Source of the DNA: Spodoptera frugiperda
Lineage: Eukaryota; Arthropoda; Insecta; Lepidoptera; Noctuidae
DNA length: 64,000 nucleotides
Reading direction: 5' to 3'
Assembly (NCBI RefSeq): GCF_023101765.2
Contig: NC_064225.1
Coordinates: 2,976,001 to 3,040,000 of the forward strand
The notes under the pieces were generated by a model, which had not been told where the DNA came from, made no database searches, and saw only the letters and a program-made list of their open reading frames with translations. Numbering within the stretch: the stretch's first letter is position 1; each line of letters starts with the position of its first letter. The position numbers were made by a program, and so were the translations under genes. This document shows, one piece after another, positions 1 to 10,535 of the stretch.

Positions 1-929
1 TATTCCTGTATGGTAAGCAGATTTAAGCTTTTTTTTTCATTTTGACGTGACGCTACTATTGTTCATTGGACAGTATCGTAATTACTTTCATTTCATCGTT
101 GAGGCTGCCACCCTTTTGCATCTATTCTATATTATCACACAAGAATCTATTTACATCACCTGTAACTAAAGGGCGCTTACTTTTGAAACCAATCTCAATG
201 TCAATATAATTTCAATCGAAAAAAAACTCAATTATTATAAAATATCAAAACTATACAACCTCAATCGTAGCTATTAAAATAGCATTCAGAGTATGGAATA
301 TAATTATCATTTAGTTCATTCACTATCCACGCAATAGGCGTTAATGTTGCAACTCAAGAGCACGACATTTCACAATATCAATGTTGATCGATCGGAATTG
401 AATTCAAGACTAAGCCCACAGGTCTTAAAAGAAAAGAATTAAAAAAGAAATTTTAGTCACACCAAAATCTACAAAAGCACCATGAAGTGTTGGTCACTTC
501 AAACTGAAAAGGCAAAACAAACTGAAAAGCAAAGCCATCAAAGCCCAAATTCGTTTATCACACAAAGCCATTAATAAAAGCGTCATCCGTACAATAGTGC
601 CATGCTAACAGGAACAGAAGAAATCCAGTCACAAACCAATAGTTGCTCCCATTCTTCGATTCGCATTAATCTCAACAAAATCGTACGCTAGCAATATTTC
701 AGTCTGAACTATTATTAAATTCCAAAGCGTTTGTATGGTGGGGGAAAAAATGCATTCGTCACAATGAGACTCGATTCAACAGAGAGCCGATATCTTTCAT
801 TCAATTCCAAGTCTCCACTATTCTAGCTTCAATCGCTTGAAATGCTAGAGAATGCTTGACTCGGCTTTTTAGCTAGTGCTGTTCATGTATCGATTGTTTT
901 TGTTATCGATAGACGAGTGTTCGTTTTAA

Positions 930-1215
930 GCCCGCTTCTTATGTATGAGAGTCCGGGTTTGAAACCTACCAACGGCAAGTACCAATGTGACATATTCCGA
1001 GTTATACATATCTACTTTTTAAGATTATTTAGACACTACTGACAAACAGTGAATAAAAAATCGAGAGGAAATTATAAACGTATAATTTCTAAGTACATAT
1101 AAGTTTGAAATCGCCAACCCACATTGAGAAGGCGTGGTGATTAATGCTCAAACCTTCTCCGTGTGAGAAGAGAACTTTGGTCAGCAGTGGCCACTTATAG
1201 GCTGATGATGTGAGA
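930..1215 (+). mobile_element. SINE-E copy, near full length
   Basis: A tRNA-like B box (GGGTTTGAAACC) opens the copy, followed by the shared body, including ACCAACGGCAAGTACCAATG and AATCGCCAACCCACATTGAG. It ends CAGTGGCCACTTATAGGCTG with an ATGATG-type tail. Other copies lie at 2365, 9525, 53110 and 54686. The order B box, unrelated body, simple tail fits a tRNA-derived SINE. Confidence 0.7.
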
Positions 1216-2132
1216 CGAGTGGTCAATACGTTTCTGAATGAGACTGATGTAATGTTGTTTTGTTGACAAAGATGTTATTTTTTTTTATTGTTCTTAAAGT
1301 TACGTAATAATTTGTTGTGTGCGACAAACAAACAAAAATAGGTCGTGAGGTCAGTAGATATTCAGTTAGGTCTGTGTCGACTTGTTTAACAATGTATACA
1401 AAATGACGCTTAATAGCATTTAAATATTCAAGCATCCATATTTGGTAATGAAATTACGTGCCTTTCTTGTTGGTACAGTTGACACATTTAACATTTATCG
1501 ATATCATATCGATATGGTTAAGCAAACAGCACTATATTTAACACAGAAAAACATTCTATTGACTGCCATCGTGAAGTTTTATGTATTTTTGATGGGAGTT
1601 TTACGTTTAAGGTCGGAAAATGAGGGTGAAAGAATAATTTTCGTAATCACTTCTAAAGTAATTGATCAAAAGCGTTTGTGAGTTTCTTTCTAATCAGTTT
1701 GGGAGTTCACAGGGCTTTTTTCGGATTCCCTGCGGCGAAGTGTCATTGTTGGTAAGAGTTTTGAGTGTTTCATTATTTTCGTACTTCGTTCGAGTTATTC
1801 TGATTGAGCGTACTTTGTTTTTTGTTTTGACAATTTATCGATATATAGAGTGACGTCACAGTTGCAGTTGTCGCGGCACTAGTTTGCAATTTAAATGAAA
1901 ATAATCTAAGATAGAAGCAAGGTGTCGCATTTACAGTGTTCTTGTTAAAGGATTTTGAGCTTTATTGTTAGTAAATAAAAACCTTTTCTTAGAATGTTGA
2001 CAGAAAAGAATCTATTTTTGGATGTTTTATTTTCTTAACAATATTTGTTTACCCTTTAGCTGCCTCGTTAAACAGTAATAAGACTTGCTGTTTTATATAA
2101 TGGAGAGTTTTTATTCAATCTAAAATAAGAAC

Positions 2133-2261
2133 CAGCTAACTGCCGCACTCAGTCTTTTAATGATTACTTAACCCAGTCTTTAGCAATTGTTTTCGAAACA
2201 AAATTGTTACTAAGGAATAGTTTAAGTAATCATTAAATGACTGAGTACGGTAGTTAAACTG
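2133..2261. mobile_element. MITE-F foldback element, complete copy
   Basis: The element is about 129 bp. Its terminal inverted repeats are about 39 bp (2133-2171 and 2222-2261) with a few mismatches, sharing ATTTAATGATTACTTAA-type sequence and a core CCCAGTCTTTAGCAATTG. Other copies lie at 4838 and, split, at 15011/15690. There is no coding capacity, so it is a non-autonomous DNA element. Confidence 0.75.
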
Positions 2262-2364
2262 TACCCAACAATTAAAATCTTGATTAACTTTTTGGGTTTC
2301 AATTTTACGTAATAATAATAATTTTAAGTAGTAACAATTCTACTTCATATCATTAGGCTTCTTT

Positions 2365-2612
2365 CACACTCTATAGTGGCCATTGCTGACCAAAGGCGTT
2401 TTCTCGCACGAAGAAGTTTAGAGCATTAATCATCACGTTTGCTCAATACAAACTTATAATTAGAAATTATAAGCCAAGGTTTCCTCACGATGCAATGTTG
2501 GTGTCTAAATAATCTTAGAAAGTACATAATATAACTCGGAAAGAGTCACATTGGTTCTTGTCGTTAGTCGGTTTCTATGCATGAAGAGTCTTAAACCTCT
2601 GGGCCACCAGGT
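2365..2612 (-). mobile_element. SINE-E copy abutting the secreted-protein gene
   Basis: This is the reverse complement of the SINE-E body. It runs from AGTGGCCATTGCTGACCAAA to the tRNA-like head near GGTTTCTATGCATGAAGAG. It lies in the same orientation as the gene, about 16 bp past the stop codon. Confidence 0.7.
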
Positions 2613-2627
2613 TATATGCTTCTTTAA

Positions 2628-2946
2628 TCAATACATTTTTTTTGTTGACGAGCTATAGATACTCCTGCACTCTTCACCTTCATTTTTGTGATATATTTTT
2701 TCAACACAAAAATAACTTAGCACCACAGCCAAATTATCGTCCACGGCATTATAGCATCTATTCCAAAGGCTTAAGCAGTCAGATTGGCATGCGAGGTCAT
2801 TCGGACCGCACTCGAAATTGACGTGGGCCATTCTTATCTGGCTTAATTGGAAGGGGGGTAGGGTATAATTGCAATTAGTGGCCACGATTGCCTTGTAATC
2901 TTTTTGTGTAAAAGACGAAAATTTTGTTAAGATGGACGCCTCTAGA
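2628..2946 (-). CDS. Exon 3 (terminal) of the secreted-protein gene
   Basis: The acceptor is a good pyrimidine-rich site, CTTTCTACAG|T, at 2947/2946. The 105 codons hold seven cysteines in a pattern resembling a disulfide domain, with C-x5-C-x3-C-x6-C in the middle. The stop is TGA at 2628-2630. No AATAAA was seen between the stop and the SINE-E that begins only about 16 bases downstream, so the natural 3' UTR may be replaced by or run through that SINE. Confidence 0.5.
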
Positions 2947-5150
2947 CTGTAGAAAGTTTTAGTTTACGTTCGATGTCGTTAGTGAGGTGTGATCTGAATG
3001 TAGATTAATTGGGATTGGATTTTTTTGGAAAGGGTTAGGTTGGGTTTGGTAAGTATAGGGCTAAGGAACGTTTTTGATGAGCAAAGGAGCTTTACTTTGC
3101 CTGACACGGGAATCGAACCCGAGACCCCTTGTCCGGCAGTCGCCCTTGCGATCGACCAACGAGGCAGTCGTAAAATAGCTCAAGATTTAACAAGCATAGT
3201 AAACACAGCTACTATTTAGACAACAAGGATGTGACAAAGGTCGCATACCGAGCGTGCCAGCAATAGCACCAAGCATCACACTGCTGAATGTCTCACAAAG
3301 GAGACAGGTTGTAGTAACAAGAACAAAAAAGCCCATCCACAAAGCAAACACAGTACAAAGAGTCAGTCGACTCTCAGTAATTCAAACCTTCGATAATTAC
3401 TAACAACGATAATCGATAATTAGGAATATTTCTGTAAACTGAAGTTATCACGAGGTCCCGAGAAAATCTCTTTATATTTCGCGACTAGACCAATACATTT
3501 TTCACACTCGGTAATGCGAACTAAAATGTCTTTGCTACGTAAGCAAATGTCTTGTTAATTCGAACTCATTGGGGTCAAACTCTCGATAATTCGAAGTTGC
3601 TTCTTGCAACTTCTGTAAAGGACAGATAGAAAAGAAAGATCTCAAAGTTTGCAGAGGTATGTACACCTACAGTCTGAGGCAAGTTCAAATTCGGACCATT
3701 CGATAATTCGAACATTGGGTCATTCGTAATATTTTAGGAATCCCTCGAACTTCGAATTAACGAGTGTCGACTAAGGCTTTGTTGTCACTTATTTCCATCA
3801 ATACTGATTAACTATTCTAAGAACAGTAATTACTCTAACTCTTTCAGCAAACAGCCTAAACAACAACATATTAGAATATTTATTCAGCGTGTGTTACCCG
3901 GAATTAGGCATTCTTTGGGCATCGCTCATTTTTGACAAGGCCCCGATCAAAATGTAATTGATTGCCTTTAGGTTCAGCTCATACTGAAATGCGATGCGAC
4001 GTAAAGTTGGGTTCACATTAAAAAAAAAAAAACAGCTTTTTAAACATTTGTTTTATTTTTTCTCGGTGGCTATGAGAAGACCTCTAAGCAATCGATGATA
4101 GCCATGGACATTTGCATTACTAGAGAAGTTACAAGTGCATTGTCAGCTATGATTTTAGGATCTGGATGGGGATTTTGGGGATTGGGTATAGGGGACTGGG
4201 GATTCTAGGGGACTCCAAATCTCCCCATACTCCATGAAATTGGGAAGATTAATCTCTACATGAAAAATTACACATTTCATGGGATGTGCCTCGTAAATCA
4301 CTGGCCTCTTCTAATATCGTCGCGTCCTGTTGCATCGCGTCGCCTCTCGGTGTGAATTGACCCTTAGTTAATGTTAAATTCGTTCGTTTACGGTAGTGGC
4401 CTCAGTTACATGTGAGTGTGAGTGTGTTTACACTTCATTGGGCATCAATGGCCAGTCTTTGGATGAGTGCGTTCTATTCTATTTTTGGACAAAAAACTCG
4501 TACGTTTCGCAGGTTTCTGGGTGAGAAAATTTGTGAGAAGTTTTGGTGGTTAGAAAAATTCCACCTTTTTTGTAGTTATTTGGTATAAATTGAGCAGTAG
4601 TTGTAAAGACACGGGTGTTTTTAAGATTCCAACTCTTATTAGCCTCATTAGTAGTCACATAGTTGCAAAGCAAGGGTTCATCGTAACCTGTATCCTTATT
4701 ATGAGTTTGCTTCACGTTTAAAGTAATCGAAACTAGAGCGGATCCGGCGGTCTGATTGGTCGACTCGAAAAATTCAACCATTCACAACGTCAAACGCGCT
4801 CTTCTTTCAATTAATTTACTTTAAAACACACTAGTACTAACCGGCGTACTCATTCATTTAATGGTTACTTAACCCAGTCTTTATTTTTCTTAGGAATAGT
4901 TTTCGAAACTAAATCGTTACTTATGAAGAGTTTAAATAATCATTAAATGTCTCTGAGTGCGGTGTAAAAATTGTCCTAATCTTTCTATGTCTATTCTTTA
5001 CTATGCCAATAAATATACAAGTTTGAATATATTTTTTAAGTTAAAGACTCCTTTTATTATTCGCATTCGCACATTAGCCAGTGATGCACACTGACCCAGT
5101 AAAAATGCCCACCATTCGATCAACAATAAAATACACAAACTCCACGTCAT
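2628..5150 (-). CDS. Three-exon gene model: secreted cysteine-rich protein, family not recognised
   Basis: Proposed coding exons are 5150-5073, 4763-4504 and 2946-2628, joined length 657 nt, giving 218 residues and a TGA stop. Exon 1 begins MTWSLCILLLIEWW and is a hydrophobic signal peptide, so the product is probably exported. The mature part has two Cys in exon 2 and seven in exon 3 (including GPNDLACQSDC), and N-glycosylation-type sites NQT, NKS and NYT. There is no transmembrane helix after the leader. Phases agree: exon 1 ends in phase 0, exon 2 leaves two bases (AC), and exon 3 supplies T to complete a Thr codon. I do not recognise the family. Secretion and disulfide bonding are inferred from composition; enzyme, binding protein or toxin-like roles cannot be told apart. 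Intron 1 is 309 bp and intron 2 about 1.56 kb, and both carry repeats. No RNA evidence was available. Confidence 0.5.
3085..3170 (-). mobile_element. SINE-D head fragment, in intron 2 of the secreted-protein gene
   Basis: This is the tRNA-like head only. On the minus strand it reads GACTGCCTCGTTGGTCGATC through the B box GGGTTCGATTCCC to TCAGGCAAAGT. The 3' body seen at 17.7, 44.0 and 60.7 kb is missing. It lies between exons 2 and 3. Confidence 0.65.
3172..4084. other. Intron-2 sequence without assigned content
   Basis: AT-rich sequence between exons 2 and 3. It contains several echoes of a TTCGATAATTCGAA-like motif between 3390 and 3760, perhaps a decayed local repeat. No exon or clear element was found. 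Confidence 0.4.
4085..4235 (-). mobile_element. Diverged SINE-A or LINE-tail relic in intron 2
   Basis: The stretch from AAGCAATCGATGATAGCC through CATGGACATTTGC and GTTACAAGTGCATTGTC aligns by eye with the 3' third of SINE-A. It is followed by GGGGATTGGG-type sequence, as in SINE-A. It is clearly older than the other copies. Confidence 0.45.
4504..4763 (-). CDS. Exon 2 of the secreted-protein gene
   Basis: The frame is open for 260 nt and reads from STNQTAGSALVS to SHPETCET. The acceptor is TTTTTCGAG|TCG at 4763; an alternative, AATCAG|ACC at 4751, keeps the same phase. An in-frame TGA lies just upstream, so the exon cannot extend past about 4783. The donor is GAAAC|GTACGA at 4504. Without splicing, the frame reaches a stop at 4479 after only five more codons. 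Two cysteines and two N-glycosylation motifs are present. Confidence 0.5.
4838..4966. mobile_element. MITE-F foldback copy inside intron 1
   Basis: The ends GGCGTACTCATTCATTTAAT and ATTAAATGTCTCTGAGTGCG form imperfect inverted repeats matching the 2.13-kb copy. It occupies nearly half of the 309-bp intron 1 of the secreted-protein gene. Confidence 0.75.
5073..5150 (-). CDS. Exon 1 of the secreted-protein gene (signal peptide)
   Basis: The ATG at 5150 opens 26 codons of mostly Leu, Ile and Trp, ending near Gly-Gln-Cys-Ala, a plausible signal-peptidase region. An in-frame ATG at 5198 would add 16 less hydrophobic residues, so the inner ATG is preferred. The donor used is AAT|GTGCGA at 5073/5072. 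A better-looking GG|GTCAGT donor at 5096/5095 would leave phase 1, which does not match the available phase-0 acceptors of exon 2. Confidence 0.45.
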
Positions 5151-6020
5151 CGTTGTCGATCGGTGCGCACAAAAGCTTAACAGAATAACCGCGTCCAATA
5201 AAATACTCCTACAAAAAATATGTCACTTTCGCTAAAGCAATAACAACCTTACCTTTTAAAGAACTGAGTATATTTTTGCTGAACATCCAGCTACTTGTAA
5301 TGTGCTTTGCTCGTACAAATTAGTTTGCCAAGCTATTAGACGATACGTAGATCATGTAAATGTATCGTGGAACTTGAAATACTGTTAGCTGTTGAAGCAA
5401 AGTTCTCTAGCACACTTAATGGAAGTCGTCTGTCACTTCTGATTAGTTAGGAGCGAGATCTCAAGAAGTTTGTCTAGATAGAATCTTTTGGTGCTCATAT
5501 TTGATGGTACTGTCGTATTGCCATTTTGTTTTGGTCTTTACGGCGATTTATACAATGTTAATGTTTTGTTTTTACATGGATTTATGGAAATGAATTTGAT
5601 GTTTTGTTTTTATATTGTTCTTTGTTTAGTGAACAGTGTTTTTTGTAACTCAGTATAAAGTCAAAGACAAAATAATTTATTTCAAATAGACCGGGAAGGC
5701 ACTTTTGAACGTCAAAAGCAAATATATCAATACAAAGAAAATAAAATGTCAATCTGTCAGTCAGTCCTCTAGTGAAGCTATTAGCTCGTTCCAAAGTGTC
5801 AATTTCTATTGAGAAGAACAAGTAAGAAACTCCATAGGTTACTCTTTTTTAATCAGGTTTACAATACAATTCTTGGTTACATTGTTTCGTTGGTGAACTA
5901 TGTGAGAATGACACCAATATTCAGTCAACGAGATCGAAAAAGACAATAACCTTAAGGACAACTTGAACTCTATTTCTATTCGCATTAAACTTACCTAATA
6001 TTCAAGTTAAAAAAAACTTT
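5151..6020. other. Upstream region of the secreted-protein gene, nothing firm
   Basis: Sequence 5' of the signal-peptide exon. On the minus strand there is an AG|GTAAGG site near 5252 and a TTTTTTGTAG site near 5213, but they are only about 44 bp apart, too close for a comfortable intron. No promoter motif is convincing. Small frames here are unsupported. Confidence 0.35.
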
Positions 6021-6021
6021 T

Positions 6022-6336
6022 TTTATGAAACACGTTGAAAACGTCAGTAAACGAGTAGACGTATCACCTGATGGTAAGCAATCGCCGCCGCCCATGGACA
6101 CTTGAAACACCAGAGGCGTTACAAGTGCCTTGCCGGCATTTTGGGAGTTAGAAATTTAAGGGTTGTTGTTGGGGAATCGGGTATTGGGAAGGGGGTAATT
6201 GGGCCTCCGGTAATCTCACTCACACAACAAAACACAACGCAAGCGTTGTTTCACGTCGGTTTTTTGTGAGGCCGTGGTATCACTCCGGTCGAGCCGGCCT
6301 ATTTGTGCCGAAGCATGGCTCTCCCACACTTAAAAA
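6022..6336 (-). mobile_element. SINE-A copy, near full length
   Basis: On the minus strand it starts AAGTGTGGGAGAGCCATGCT, has the AACGCTTGCGTTGTG palindrome, a pyrimidine-rich CCCAATAC/CCCTTCCC stretch, then GCCGGCAAGGCACTTGTAAC, and ends with a CATAAAAAAAG tail (poly-T on the plus strand). It matches copies at 15.4, 18.4, 23.9, 41.1, 48.7, 49.1 and 50.6 kb. The tail fits retroposition. Confidence 0.75.
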
Positions 6337-6339
6337 CTA

Positions 6340-6748
6340 TATAAAAATAATAGAAAGTGCAACGAAATTATCGTTCGTTTTACTTTGAACGTCGCATACA
6401 ATCACGTTGCGACCCATTTATGAGAATGGAGGCGCTTCTAGCATACAACTTATATCTTTAGGTGACCTGGAAAGGGCTATTCAATGCCGACCAACCGAGA
6501 AGATGTGTATTGTTTTAGCTGTTGCTATTTAATTTTATTGGAAAATGAGTTTTAGTGTGTTGGAAATTAGTTTGAATTTTTTTTGGTCCTTCGAGTCTTT
6601 GAAAATGTAAATTAGTAGTGAGTGTTGTAGTTCCAATAAGATTAGTGGAATGGATAAAACATAAAAATTAGAAATATTAAATATTAAATGTTTATAGTTA
6701 CACACAAAAGTCATATAAGGGGATTTGTCATAATCCTCACGCTAAGCA
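6340..6748. other. No assigned feature
   Basis: AT-rich stretch between SINE-A and repeat L. No repeat partner or plausible coding frame was seen. Confidence 0.4.
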
Positions 6749-6749
6749 A

Positions 6750-6962
6750 GAGACTTTATGGAAGTGGAAACTATCGTTTTCTTTTTCTTCTCCTCTAATA
6801 ATATCTTCTGATTTATTTCGTTGCGGGATCCAAGACAGTCATTCATGTCCCTGGGACGCTCCGGACTTCAGTGTTCCGGTGTTTTCATGGTTGTATCTAC
6901 TGTAGATCCTGGCTTACAGGAGTTGCAGCGGTTTGGTTGGTTGTAGCGGGCTTGTCCCATAT
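6750..6962 (+). repeat. Repeat L, copy 1
   Basis: Shares about 200 bp with 39.3 and 47.9 kb, including TATTTCGTTGCGGGATCCAA and TGTTCCGGTGTTTTCATGGT. One TVDPGLQELQRF-type unit can be read here before a stop. Compare the two in-frame units at 39.4 kb. Confidence 0.7.
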
Positions 6963-6964
6963 AA

Positions 6965-7615
6965 AACTGATTTTGTGATCACAATTTGGTTAAATTTAAA
7001 TGTTGCTACCCTATAGGGACTGGTCGCTTATACTTAAGATGGGTATAACGACCAACCCTTTGATAAATAAGTGAAAAATGCTTGTGGTCCTTTATCTCCC
7101 TACATCACGTGGTCCTTCGGTACAAACCATTATTTCGGTCCTACATACAAAAACCCTAATTTCCAACCTAACAACATGTTTGTTCCTATAAAAAAACCGC
7201 TGAAAAATACCCTTTTTAAAACATTCTTCGCAATTGAAACGGCTGAAAATTATGTAGGTACCAACCACATAACAAATTTCGGCGGAATATTCATGCATAT
7301 ATTTTTTTAAAGTCTTAAATGAAATTCAGGGTATTAAACATTTTTATTACGGCCCTTTCAGGACGAATGGTTTTTGCATAATATGTGAAATGTATGCTAT
7401 GTACTGAATGTAAATACGGTAGTTTATTTTACTTTTTTTTCGGCAATTATTTTTCATTTGGGTGTAGACTTTACTTATTTTTTTTATTGAATTAAATTTC
7501 GATGAAATAAATGTAATTTTTGTAAATTGATGCAGGTCGCTTCTGGAAGTCCATTTCATTCATTTCCATTTTATTAATATTTCCATTAACACTGAGCCTT
7601 ACCCAGGAATCAACC
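6965..7615. other. AT-rich interval without assigned feature
   Basis: GGTCC motifs are clustered between 7090 and 7145 (three in about 50 bp). Frames of 60-80 codons on both strands overlap one another and have no splice or family support. Confidence 0.35.
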
Positions 7616-7616
7616 C

Positions 7617-7758
7617 TTTTGTTTGAGGGAGAAAATCATCCAATGACTTCTCTCGCCTTGGTTGAGGCGAGAGGGAGTGTCAGACTCCTTCTGACTAACA
7701 ACTACCCCGTTCCTACTCCTCCTTCGAGTCGGGGTCATCTGTAGCTCTGGAATTCCCA
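7617..7758 (-). mobile_element. SINE-B copy, 3' half
   Basis: Contains the SINE-B hallmark on the plus strand: AATCATCCAATGACTTCTCT, then GAGGCGAGAGGGAGTGTCAG, then the CTACCCCGTTCCTACTCC block. The 5' half is missing. Confidence 0.7.
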
Positions 7759-7759
7759 C

Positions 7760-8530
7760 CTTCTTACTTGTTTGAACTTAAGATTGAAAATATCGTAGAT
7801 GGTTTTATTGTTTATAACCATATTAGGTACATCAGTACAAGTAGAAAGAGACAGTGGTGTGTAGTCCACAGCTCCAGGTAGGAATCAAGCCTGCGATCTG
7901 CACAACACTTTAGAATTTTACATTCACCTATCGTTCTTTTGTTTATTCATCCAACCTCAAGCCACAAACCCGAAAAGGTATGAACTCTTGGTATCTCAGG
8001 AGCGCAGATCTACACGAGATACAATGTGTTTTCTATCGTGTCTCATATTATAAACAGTGTAACATATCAAGTGGTTTTTTAAACTCATGTTTTCATGGAA
8101 CAAAGTTCTGAATTTTTCCAATACATAAAATTCCAGAAACCGAACATCAAAAATAGGTAGATACAGGTACTAGGCGATCAGATTTACAGAAGAAATATTT
8201 CGTAATTAGCGAGTGACCCCTGTAGTGTTGTGATACGTTTGTATGATCAAGAACCACGCGATACCAAGTAATTGGTACCAATTTTTTTTAAACGTATTTT
8301 AAGCTGAAACTTTGTGTAGAGATTTCTATTCAACCTGTATTCTTTAGTGCTTCTTTATGTATATAGGTATTTTGTTACATACAAATACTGGCATACAAGA
8401 GGTTAAAAGATAAAATATACAACACATTATTAACGATTTCATTAATTTATGAACTCATAAATAATTGCGTTTGTTTAAATAATTTATTTGCTCAATTGGT
8501 GATTTTATTACCACGCGATTAAAATGATTA
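7760..8530. other. No assigned feature
   Basis: AT-rich sequence between SINE-B and the twin hairpins. Nothing with coding or repeat support. Confidence 0.4.
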
Positions 8531-8534
8531 ATTA

Positions 8535-8645
8535 AAAAATTATGGAAATCTGTCGTTGGTCATTACCAACGACAGATTTCCATAATTTTTAAAAAAATAA
8601 ACCTTCAAGTAATCACATTTGATTACTTGAAGGTTTATTTTTTTA
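8535..8645. repeat. Two back-to-back perfect 26-bp hairpins with identical CATT loops
   Basis: Hairpin 1: arms 8535-8560 and 8565-8590, loop 8561-8564. Hairpin 2: arms 8590-8615 and 8620-8645, loop 8616-8619. Both stems are perfect in my reading, both loops are CATT, and the two share base 8590. The stem sequences are unrelated. A cruciform, a template-switch scar or a small RNA precursor are all possible; the stems are short for a microRNA. Confidence 0.85.
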
Positions 8646-8825
8646 TTCGTGTCATAATTTATGTGTTACAGAACTATTGATGTTAATATGTTTTAATATG
8701 CCATAAAATCAAGTTATTTATTTTTGTGAAAAAAAGCAAGCCGTATTTTATTAACCCGAATACAGTTAGTGAATTAATTAATTAGGTACTTTGTGATCTG
8801 AGCGTACGCTTTTTAGAATCACCAG

Positions 8826-8935
8826 ACTACAGATGAGGCCGATTAGGGCTGATGCCCGATACGGAGACGAAGAAGACTTAACAGGTTACCGGGGCTTTAT
8901 CTCGAAGAAGGAAAAAGGAACGGGTGGTAAATAAT
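8826..8935 (+). mobile_element. SINE-B fragment, diverged
   Basis: GGGCTGATGCCCGATACGGA, then GGTTACCGGGGCTTTATCTC and AGGAACGGGTGGTAAAT, follow the order of SINE-B read from its 5' part. The downstream cysteine-free GC-rich part and poly-A tail are missing. Confidence 0.55.
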
Positions 8936-8939
8936 AACC

Positions 8940-9520
8940 ATCCCACCTCTGTCGACTCAGAAGTCATTGGATTGAATCATTTACTCCCCTCAAAAATGGT
9001 ACTTTGTAAATACCAAAATAATTCCATATGGCGAAAATGATTGAAGAGCTGACAATAATTGGATACACCTAGACTTGAAACATATTAATCTAATAATAGC
9101 CAAGCCAGCCAGAGTGTTATGTATCAGACAAATTTAGTCTATCTTTACTCTAGAAAACAAGCACGAATTTATACCTTAATTAATAAGAATAATAAGGCGT
9201 AAAATTGTCTGAATATAATTATCAACTCATAAATTGTATAATGAAATTACTACCATAATTATAATTACGTGCGTCTTAATCTAAAGTGTGTGCTTAAGTT
9301 AATTAAAATTGAGATTTCATTAAGTTTGCTGGGGAACAAAGGTGGATTCTATGGTGAAGGCCATAGAGAATAATTTAGGTTGAGGGGAGTGTCGTTGTGA
9401 ATTGAACGTTTTTTGGAGATGGAACTCCATTGTATTCAAATATAAAATATACATAATTAAAAGAGAAAATAATATTTATTTTGTGTATTTTTTATTGTGT
9501 GTCTCTAGTACCAGGTATTA
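8940..9520. other. No assigned feature
   Basis: AT-rich spacer, with no repeat partner seen inside the window. Confidence 0.4.
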
Positions 9521-9522
9521 TT

Positions 9523-9757
9523 CTAAGATTATTTAGACACCACTGAAAAACAGTGAAGGAAAACATCATCAACCTAGGCTTATAATTTCTAAATATAAGT
9601 TTGAAATCGCCAACCCAAATTGAGTAAGGGTGATGATTAATGCTCAAACTTTCATCTTGTGAGAAGATGCCTTTGGTCAGCAGTTACTACTTATAGGCTG
9701 TGGATGTATAAAGGCCTTTGGTCAGTAGTGGCCACTTATAGTTGATGTGATTATTAT
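9523..9757 (+). mobile_element. SINE-E copy, 5' truncated
   Basis: Starts in the body at AAGATTATTTAGACACCACT and runs to GTGGCCACTTATAG. The last segment (GCCTTTGGTCAGNAGT..CACTTATAG) is duplicated in tandem at 9670-9741. Confidence 0.7.
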
Positions 9758-10155
9758 ATGATTCCTCCTATTACATTATATCTCCTATTACAAACATTAG
9801 TTGCTACACAGAATGCATCTCCGAATAAAAAATAAAATAGCGAATTATAAAATGTAACGTTTACACAAACGTGAAAACAAGCGTCTAAATAAAACTGTCA
9901 CCTTCAAAGTCTAGCCTTTAAGACTACAAAAGACTGAAGCCAGCTATTGTACTCGTCCCATTCATACACACAAAGGATCTTAGGGTGTCCCCTAACTTCG
10001 TAACGGACACCACTTAGGACATTATTTTCTTTAAGAAATAATGTTAACAATGATAAAGGATTTTAAGTTTTCGTTAAGAATTGTGTGTGTTTTACGAGTA
10101 GATTGGAATTGTTGTACAGTTAAAAGTAATACTATAATTTATAGGTACAAACTTT

Positions 10156-10350
10156 AAAAAAAAACATTGGTCCACACTAGGACTTCCTCTTGTGTTGTGG
10201 GTGCGTTTACGAACTTACAATGTCACATACACATGACACTCAGACCCAAAACAACAATTTGTGGATCACACAAAGAGTTGCTCTGTGCGGAAATCACACT
10301 CGCTACACGTTGCGCGCCAACCAGTTGTCCAGCCACCGCACCAAACGTAC
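10156..10350 (-). mobile_element. SINE-C copy (tRNA-derived)
   Basis: The plus strand begins with poly-A sequence, then TGTTGTGGGTGCGTTTACGA, the ACCCAAAACAACAATTTGTG body, and the reverse complement of a tRNA-like head ending near CAGCCACCGCACCAAACG. The B box is degraded (AATCACACTCG). It matches the better copy at 28.05 kb. Confidence 0.7.
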
Positions 10351-10535
10351 AGCTTTAGCCCGCGGCTTTGTCCGTTTTCCCGTGGTATAATAAGTAGGTA
10401 GTCAATGTGTTAATTCCAGGGCATAATCTACTCCTGTTTCAAATTTCATCCCGATCCCTTCAGCTATTTTGACGTGATAGATAACAAACATACATACAAA
10501 CATTACACCCAAACTTACAAACTTTCGCATTTATG
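10351..10535 (+). repeat. LINE-like 3' tail repeat T
   Basis: Begins TTTAGCCCGCGGCTTTGTCC and continues with TTTCATCCCGATCCCTTCAG and AAACATACATACAAACATTA. This layout is shared in part with 11.33, 20.4, 24.4 and 62.3 kb. It directly follows SINE-C with no gap. Confidence 0.5.

Noticed and set aside
3025..3219. 64-codon plus-strand frame
   Set aside because: Its middle is antisense SINE-D head (ESxPRPL-type translation of the B box), and the gene evidence here is on the other strand.
5582..5821. 79-codon minus-strand frame
   Set aside because: Phe/Leu/Ile-rich chance-type composition with no signal sequence or splice partner. The plus-strand reading (GAGAAGAACAAGTAAGAAAC) faintly recalls a common moth repeat, but not well enough to annotate.
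8535..8645. Rho-independent terminator or microRNA call
   Set aside because: The setting is eukaryotic, the stems (26 bp) are short for a microRNA precursor, and nothing shows transcription.
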